A stretch of 55,520 bases of DNA from Bacillota bacterium (GTDB lineage Bacteria; Bacillota; Dethiobacteria; DTU022): the NCBI GenBank assembly GCA_019428945.1, contig JAHYJM010000008.1, forward strand, positions 1-55,520, written 5' to 3'. The notes beneath the pieces are model-generated. The model had not been told where the DNA came from, did not search any database, and was given only the letters and a program-made list of their open reading frames with translations. The translations under genes and the position numbers were made by a program. Shown piece by piece: positions 51,203 to 55,520 of the stretch; position 1 is the first letter of the stretch; each line of letters opens with the position of its first letter.

Positions 51203-51895
51203 ATGAGTATATATGCGATAGGAGATCTGCACCTTTCCCATAAGCAGGATAAACCGATGGATGTGTTCGGTGAAGGTTGGGATAACCACATCGAAAAAAT
51301 AAAAAATAACTGGAACCAGTTTGTTAAAGATGATGATCTGGTTATAGTTGTCGGGGACATATCCTGGGCGATGCAGCTGCCTGAAGCTTTGCCAGATTTA
51401 ATGTGGCTTTCTGACCTTAAGGGTACCAAACTATTAATCAGGGGCAACCATGATTACTGGTGGTCATCTATCAGCAAGCTCAGGGCTGTCCTTCCGCCTA
51501 CCCTGAATGCCCTGCAAAATGATCATTTCACCTGGGAAGAATATTATATTTGTGGAACCAGGGGCTGGATCTGTCCGGGTGAAGAAGGGTTTGATAACGA
51601 GGGGGATGAAAGAATATATTTAAGAGAGGTTCACAGGCTTGGCCTTTCTCTGGAAAGCGCCGCCTCTTCAGGCGCAGGGAAAATTATTGCTGCTCTGCAC
51701 TTTCCGCCTTTTAACCGAAAGAATCAGCCAAGCGGTTTTACAGAATTGCTTGAGCAGTACAATGTTGAAATTTGTGTCTTCGGCCACATCCATGATCATG
51801 GCAGAGACTATATATTCCAGGGGGCAAGAAACGGGGTTAGATACCGTTTTGCTGCTGCAGACGGCATCGGATTTAACCCGCTCCGGCTGGTTTAA
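51203..51895 (+). CDS. calcineurin-like metallophosphoesterase
   Basis: This 230-residue enzyme has the complete dinuclear-metal motif set: YAIGDLHLSH, VVGDISWAM, IRGNHDYWW, ALHFPPF and FGHIHDHG. The family includes nucleotide and phosphodiester hydrolases; this YkuE/uncharacterised subgroup has no fixed substrate. ATG 51203 is preferred to TTG 51200. It stands alone between tetR (divergent) and the formate dehydrogenase genes. Confidence 0.9.
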   Translation: MSIYAIGDLHLSHKQDKPMDVFGEGWDNHIEKIKNNWNQFVKDDDLVIVVGDISWAMQLPEALPDLMWLSDLKGTKLLIRGNHDYWWSSISKLRAVLPPTLNALQNDHFTWEEYYICGTRGWICPGEEGFDNEGDERIYLREVHRLGLSLESAASSGAGKIIAALHFPPFNRKNQPSGFTELLEQYNVEICVFGHIHDHGRDYIFQGARNGVRYRFAAADGIGFNPLRLV

Positions 51896-52032
51896 ACTTT
51901 TTACTGCTGAAGCAGGATTGACGCTTAATAAAAGGGAAATATTACAACAGCTCTGGGATTGTAAAGGCAGAATTCAGGGCCTCGTTTTAATTTGTTTTTC
52001 TGAATTTTTATTTTTCATTGGAGGTTATATAT

Positions 52033-52521
52033 TTGAGCACAGAAACAGAAGCAGCAATTGCACCGGAAATTGATTTAAGCGCCATAGAAGAAATAATTGA
52101 ACCTTACCTGGGAAAGAAAGAAATGGTTATTCCCGTTCTTCAGAAGGTTCAGGAACATTTTGGCTTTCTGCCCCGGCCGGCGATGGAAGAGGTCTCCCGC
52201 CTGATGCGAATACCCTTAAGCCGTCTTTACGGTGTAGCCACATTTTATGCCCAGTTTAAAATGAAACCGCGCGGCCGTTATATTATAAGGGTATGCAAAG
52301 GAACGGCCTGTCACATCCAGGGCAGTCCTAAAATCGCTGACCGGATAGAAGAGACCCTTGGATTACAGAGTGGGGAAACTACAGATGATTTGCGTTTTAC
52401 CCTGGAAGAAGTTGCCTGTATCGGTGCCTGTGCGCTGGCTCCGGTTATCATGATCAACGACGAACCTCACGGTCGGCTTACCCCGGATAAAATAAAAGAT
52501 ATACTCGACAGCTACGAGTAA
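52033..52521 (+). CDS. NuoE-like [2Fe-2S] subunit of NAD-linked formate dehydrogenase (or hydrogenase)
   Basis: This 162-residue thioredoxin-like [2Fe-2S] protein of the NuoE/HndA/HymA type has cluster ligands CKGTAC and CIGAC in the usual order and the motif VATFYAQFKMKPRGRY. It links NADH-oxidising NuoF-like subunits to the Fe-S chain. TTG 52033 is 8 nt after GGAGGT; the upstream in-frame TTG at 52018 overlaps the ribosome site. First of four genes leading into a formate dehydrogenase alpha subunit. Confidence 0.92.
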   Translation: MSTETEAAIAPEIDLSAIEEIIEPYLGKKEMVIPVLQKVQEHFGFLPRPAMEEVSRLMRIPLSRLYGVATFYAQFKMKPRGRYIIRVCKGTACHIQGSPKIADRIEETLGLQSGETTDDLRFTLEEVACIGACALAPVIMINDEPHGRLTPDKIKDILDSYE

Positions 52522-52534
52522 AAGCAGGAGGAAA

Positions 52535-52717
52535 ATGATGGAAAAATTTATAGATCAATGTTGTGAAAAATGTACTCATACCAGGGAAACACCCTGCAAA
52601 GATTTTGTCCGCTGTTGTGTCGAAGGTCCGATCTGCCACGAAGATCCGGCCTGTGCTGCAAAACGCAGGGCAATTATTGATAAAGTAGCAATTAACGAGC
52701 ATTTTGTGATCTGCTGA
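52535..52717 (+). CDS. small Cys-rich protein inside the formate dehydrogenase operon
   Basis: This 60-residue protein has nine Cys (9, 10, 13, 21, 27, 28, 34, 40 and the last residue, 60), including two CC pairs and the C-terminal IC. The pattern suits a metal or Fe-S site. AGGAGG precedes the double ATG. It lies between the NuoE-like and NuoF-like genes, 13 bp after the first and 112 bp before the second. No named family recognised; possibly an assembly factor or extra Fe-S relay. The gene is preserved in a tight operon, so it is likely real. Confidence 0.75.
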   Translation: MMEKFIDQCCEKCTHTRETPCKDFVRCCVEGPICHEDPACAAKRRAIIDKVAINEHFVIC

Positions 52718-52829
52718 GAAAAGCTGTCTCTATGACTTATAAATACGGCATTCCCGGTCGGTCTTTCAGATCTGGTATGCCTGGTCTGTCTGTATAGTTT
52801 TAAAGGATGAAGAAGGAGGTCCGAACAAT

Positions 52830-54647
52830 TTGTATGAAAAACACTTGATGATCTGCGGGGCGACAGGATGCCTTTCATCAGGCTCACAATCGGTTGAACA
52901 GGCTTTAATTGAGGAACTGGAGAAGCGCGGTATACGGGATAATTACCGCCTGGTCATGGGTGGCTGCCCCGGTTTCTGCGAAGTGGGTCCGATTATAGTA
53001 ATCTATCCCGATGAAGTATTATACTGCCGCCTGAAACCAAAGCATATGGCCGAACTGGTGGAAAAACATCTGGTCGGCGGTGAAATAGTAGAAAAACTGT
53101 TGTACAAGGGGCCCGACGTAGATGTTCCTGCCCGTTTTTACGACACGATTCCTTTCTATGCAAAACAAAAATTTAATGTTCTGCGCAACAGCGGCATCAT
53201 AGATCCTGAAAGTATTGATGAATACATAATGCGCGGTGGGTACCGCGCTTTTACGCGCTCGCTTGAAATGGAACCGGCGGCAATCTGCGAAGAGGTAAAA
53301 TCAGCCGGTTTGCGCGGACGCGGCGGGGCTGGCTTTTCAACAGGCCTTAAATGGGAATTCACTTTAAATGCTGTCGGGCAGAAGAAATATGTAGTCTGCA
53401 ATGCCGATGAAGGCGACCCCGGGGCATTTATGGATCGTTCTATTCTTGAAGGTGATCCCCATGCAATTCTTGAGGGTATGTTGATCTGCGGCCGGGCAAT
53501 CGGAGCAAATGAAGGTTATGTATATTGCCGGGCAGAATACCCCCTGGCGATTAAGAGGCTTAAAATCGCGATCAGCAAAGCAGAGGAGTACGGTCTTCTC
53601 GGTGAAAATATACTTGGCTATAATTACAATTTCAAAATCAATATTAAAGAGGGTGCCGGCGCCTTTGTCTGCGGTGAGGAAACTGCCCTTCTTGCCTCAA
53701 TCGAGGGCAAACGGGGCATGCCCCGACCGCGCCCGCCTTTTCCGGCCCAGTCAGGCCTTTTTGGTAAACCGACAACTATTAATAACGTTGAAACGCTGGC
53801 CAATATTCCACTTATTGTTAAAGAAGGGGGCGCGGTTGAATTTGCTTCTGTCGGTACTGAAGGAAGCAAGGGAACCAAGGTATTTGCCCTGGCCGGAAAG
53901 ATTCGCAATACCGGGCTCTGCGAGGTGCCCATGGGTATAACAATCCGTGAAATTATTTATGATGTGGGCGGCGGGATCAAAGGTGGCCGGGATTTTAAAG
54001 CTGTCCAGGCCGGAGGTCCTTCAGGTGGCTGTATCCCGGCAGAACAGCTCGATCTGCCTATTGATTATGATTCCCTTAATAAAGCCGGAGCGATTATGGG
54101 TTCCGGGGGGCTGGTCGTTATGGATGAACGCACCTGCATGGTCGATCTTGCCCGCTATTTCTTAAGTTTCACCCAGAAAGAATCATGCGGCAAATGTACC
54201 CCCTGTAGAGAAGGAACCAAAAGGATGCTGGAAATACTGAACAGGATCACCGAGGGAGAAGGAAAGCCTGAAGATCTTGATATTCTCGACAGCATGGCTT
54301 ACAGCATCAAAGACAGTTCTTTGTGCGGCCTGGGCCAGACATGCCCGAATCCCGTCCTCAGCACTATTCGCTATTTCCGTCATGAATACGAAGAGCACAT
54401 CAATAATAAATTCTGCAGGGCGGGTGTGTGCAAGGCCTTATTTAATTACAAAATCGATCCGGAAACATGTACAGGATGTACCGTTTGCGCCAGGGCATGT
54501 CCTGTTGATGCAATCAGTGGTGAAAAGAAATTGCCGCATGAAATTAATCTTGACCTTTGCACCAATTGCGGCAGTTGTATTGAAAAGTGCCGTTTTGACG
54601 CAATAATCATAAAACCTGTGGGGAGGGAAGCAGATGTCAGCAATTAA
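52830..54647 (+). CDS. NuoF-like NADH-binding flavoprotein subunit
   Basis: This 605-residue subunit has an N-terminal [2Fe-2S] thioredoxin-like domain (CGATGC, GGCPGFC), the FMN/NADH core (GLRGRGGAGFSTGLKW, NADEGDPGAFMDRSI, GAGAFVCGEETALLASIEG), the [4Fe-4S] ligands ESCGKCTPCREG, and two C-terminal ferredoxin clusters (CTGCTVCARAC, CTNCGSCIEKC). This is the HylB/HymB/HndC layout that joins NAD(H) to formate dehydrogenase or [FeFe]-hydrogenase. TTG 52830 follows GAAGGAGG. It overlaps the next gene by 14 bp. Bifurcation with ferredoxin is possible. Confidence 0.93.
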   Translation: MYEKHLMICGATGCLSSGSQSVEQALIEELEKRGIRDNYRLVMGGCPGFCEVGPIIVIYPDEVLYCRLKPKHMAELVEKHLVGGEIVEKLLYKGPDVDVPARFYDTIPFYAKQKFNVLRNSGIIDPESIDEYIMRGGYRAFTRSLEMEPAAICEEVKSAGLRGRGGAGFSTGLKWEFTLNAVGQKKYVVCNADEGDPGAFMDRSILEGDPHAILEGMLICGRAIGANEGYVYCRAEYPLAIKRLKIAISKAEEYGLLGENILGYNYNFKINIKEGAGAFVCGEETALLASIEGKRGMPRPRPPFPAQSGLFGKPTTINNVETLANIPLIVKEGGAVEFASVGTEGSKGTKVFALAGKIRNTGLCEVPMGITIREIIYDVGGGIKGGRDFKAVQAGGPSGGCIPAEQLDLPIDYDSLNKAGAIMGSGGLVVMDERTCMVDLARYFLSFTQKESCGKCTPCREGTKRMLEILNRITEGEGKPEDLDILDSMAYSIKDSSLCGLGQTCPNPVLSTIRYFRHEYEEHINNKFCRAGVCKALFNYKIDPETCTGCTVCARACPVDAISGEKKLPHEINLDLCTNCGSCIEKCRFDAIIIKPVGREADVSN

Positions 54648-55520
54648 ATTGACTATTGATGGAACAGAAGTTGAAGTAGCGCCCGGAACAACTATACTCG
54701 AGGCAGCAGGACAGGCTGGTGCCGATATACCAACTTTCTGTTATGATCCCGAGCTTCCTCCAAATGGCGCCTGTCGTATATGTGTTGTTGAAGTTGAGAA
54801 GGCGCGTGCGCTTGTTGCTTCTTGTGTAACGCCGGTTGCGCCGGGCATGGTTGTTTATACTGAATCAGATCGTGTTGTCAGAGCCCGGAAAGATGTTTTA
54901 AGCCTCCTGGTGGCGAACCATCCCCTGGTTTGCATTACCTGTGAAAAAACAGGTGAATGTAAACTCCAGGATTACTGCTACCGCTATGGGGTATCCGACA
55001 GTGAGTATGTGGGGGAGGTTAAGAATTTACCCCTTGATGACAGCAATCAATTTTTCATCCGTGATATGAACAAATGTATACTCTGCGGAATTTGTGTCGG
55101 TAAATGCCAGGATGTAGTTGGCGCCGGCGCTATAGATTTCACAAAACGTGGTTTTATAAGCAATGTAGGACCGGCCTACGAAGATAAAATAGAAGATTCA
55201 ACCTGTGTTTTTTGTGGCCTCTGCATTGACAGCTGCCCTGTCGGAGCGCTGATTCCGAAAGGTGGCATAGGTAAAGGCCGCCCCTGGGAAATAGAAAAAA
55301 CAAGGGCAATCTGTCCCTATTGTTCTGTCGGCTGTGGAATCAACCTGCATGTCAGGGGGAGTGAAATTACAGGAGTTACACCGGATCATGACAGCCCGGT
55401 TAACCACGGTCAGCTTTGTGCCAGAGGCAAGTTCGGTTGGGATTACCAAAAAAACAGTGAACGGCTGACAGTGCCACTTGTTAAATCGAACGGGGTATTT
55501 GTTGAGGTCAGCTGGGAAGA
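54634..55520 (+). CDS. formate dehydrogenase alpha subunit, FdhA/FdhF-type (5' part only)
   Basis: ATG 54634 opens a frame that runs off the window after 295 codons. The visible part has a [2Fe-2S] domain (Cys36, 47, 50, 64), the His-Cys3 cluster ANHPLVCITC...GEC, two ferredoxin clusters (CILCGICVGKC, CVFCGLCIDSC) and the start of the molybdopterin oxidoreductase domain with CPYCSVGCGINL. This is the architecture of NAD-linked formate dehydrogenase. The active-site residue (Sec or Cys) should come roughly 100 residues later, outside the window; with selC present, Sec is plausible. An NADH-quinone-type subunit NuoG or another molybdoenzyme is a less likely alternative. Confidence 0.9.
   Translation, partial: MSAIKLTIDGTEVEVAPGTTILEAAGQAGADIPTFCYDPELPPNGACRICVVEVEKARALVASCVTPVAPGMVVYTESDRVVRARKDVLSLLVANHPLVCITCEKTGECKLQDYCYRYGVSDSEYVGEVKNLPLDDSNQFFIRDMNKCILCGICVGKCQDVVGAGAIDFTKRGFISNVGPAYEDKIEDSTCVFCGLCIDSCPVGALIPKGGIGKGRPWEIEKTRAICPYCSVGCGINLHVRGSEITGVTPDHDSPVNHGQLCARGKFGWDYQKNSERLTVPLVKSNGVFVEVSWE

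Noticed and set aside
1-55520. CRISPR arrays, prophage or conjugative modules, rRNA operons
   Set aside because: No regularly spaced direct repeats, phage structural genes, relaxases or rRNA segments were seen; the only mobile-type gene is the RAYT.

Overview
The window reads as chromosome of an anaerobic, probably syntrophic or acetogenic Firmicute with moderate GC, many TTG and GTG starts and strong AGGAGG ribosome sites. It carries a tungsten-type aldehyde:ferredoxin oxidoreductase, a Ni-CO dehydrogenase with its ferredoxin, an NAD-linked formate dehydrogenase, 2-hydroxyacyl-CoA dehydratase-type proteins, a corrinoid-activator-like ASKHA protein, MurT/GatD and an archaeal-type ProRS. I cannot name a genus; a Dethiobacter/Syntrophomonas-like lineage is only a guess.

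Layout. 0-7.7 kb is a selenium neighbourhood: selC (tRNA-Sec), a peroxiredoxin, a YedE-family transporter with a TusA-like partner, an MBL hydrolase, a MATE pump, and an ArsR regulator ahead of a HesB/IscA-like selenoprotein (in-frame TGA at 7279 with a hairpin just behind it) and a desulforedoxin. 7.7-23.4 kb is a metabolic locus built around a sigma-54 enhancer-binding protein. Leftward of it lie an aminotransferase, a 4x[4Fe-4S] ferredoxin, AOR, a MoaD-like protein and an SSS symporter behind a well-matched sigma-54 promoter, followed past a terminator by a saccharopine-dehydrogenase-like gene. Rightward lie a coupled ACL5-like aminopropyltransferase, a second saccharopine-dehydrogenase-like gene, and a second sigma-54 promoter that leads a Cache-like lipoprotein and two tandem SSS symporters.

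23.5-35.3 kb holds biosynthetic and housekeeping genes: a MenA-like prenyltransferase with aspartate kinase, a pair of 2-hydroxyacyl-CoA dehydratase-family proteins, long-form hisG, a PpiC-type foldase, MurT/GatD, a CBS protein and the ASKHA/2Fe-2S protein. 35.2-36.5 kb is a RAYT transposase with four REP palindromes around it and tRNA-Arg(CCG). 36.5-40.7 kb has a DUF2937 protein, an SDR and a YmfF/YmfH-like M16 pair. 40.7-44.8 kb is a CooF-CooS-FAD oxidoreductase operon. 45.4-48.1 kb encodes an unusual fusion of a class III aminotransferase with an acyl-ACP-reductase-like Rossmann module, under a promoter with a perfect 20-bp palindrome at the expected transcription start. 48.2-51.9 kb is proS, a 5-formyl-THF cyclo-ligase, a TetR regulator and a phosphoesterase. 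From 52.0 kb to the end runs an NAD-linked formate dehydrogenase operon (NuoE-like, a small Cys-rich protein, NuoF-like, FdhA-like) cut by the window edge before its active-site residue.

How it fits together (inference): amines or amino acids imported by the SSS carriers would be transaminated to aldehydes, which AOR oxidises to acids while reducing ferredoxin; CODH and formate dehydrogenase handle one-carbon and electron exchange; the selenium genes supply Sec for the HesB-like protein and perhaps for formate dehydrogenase.
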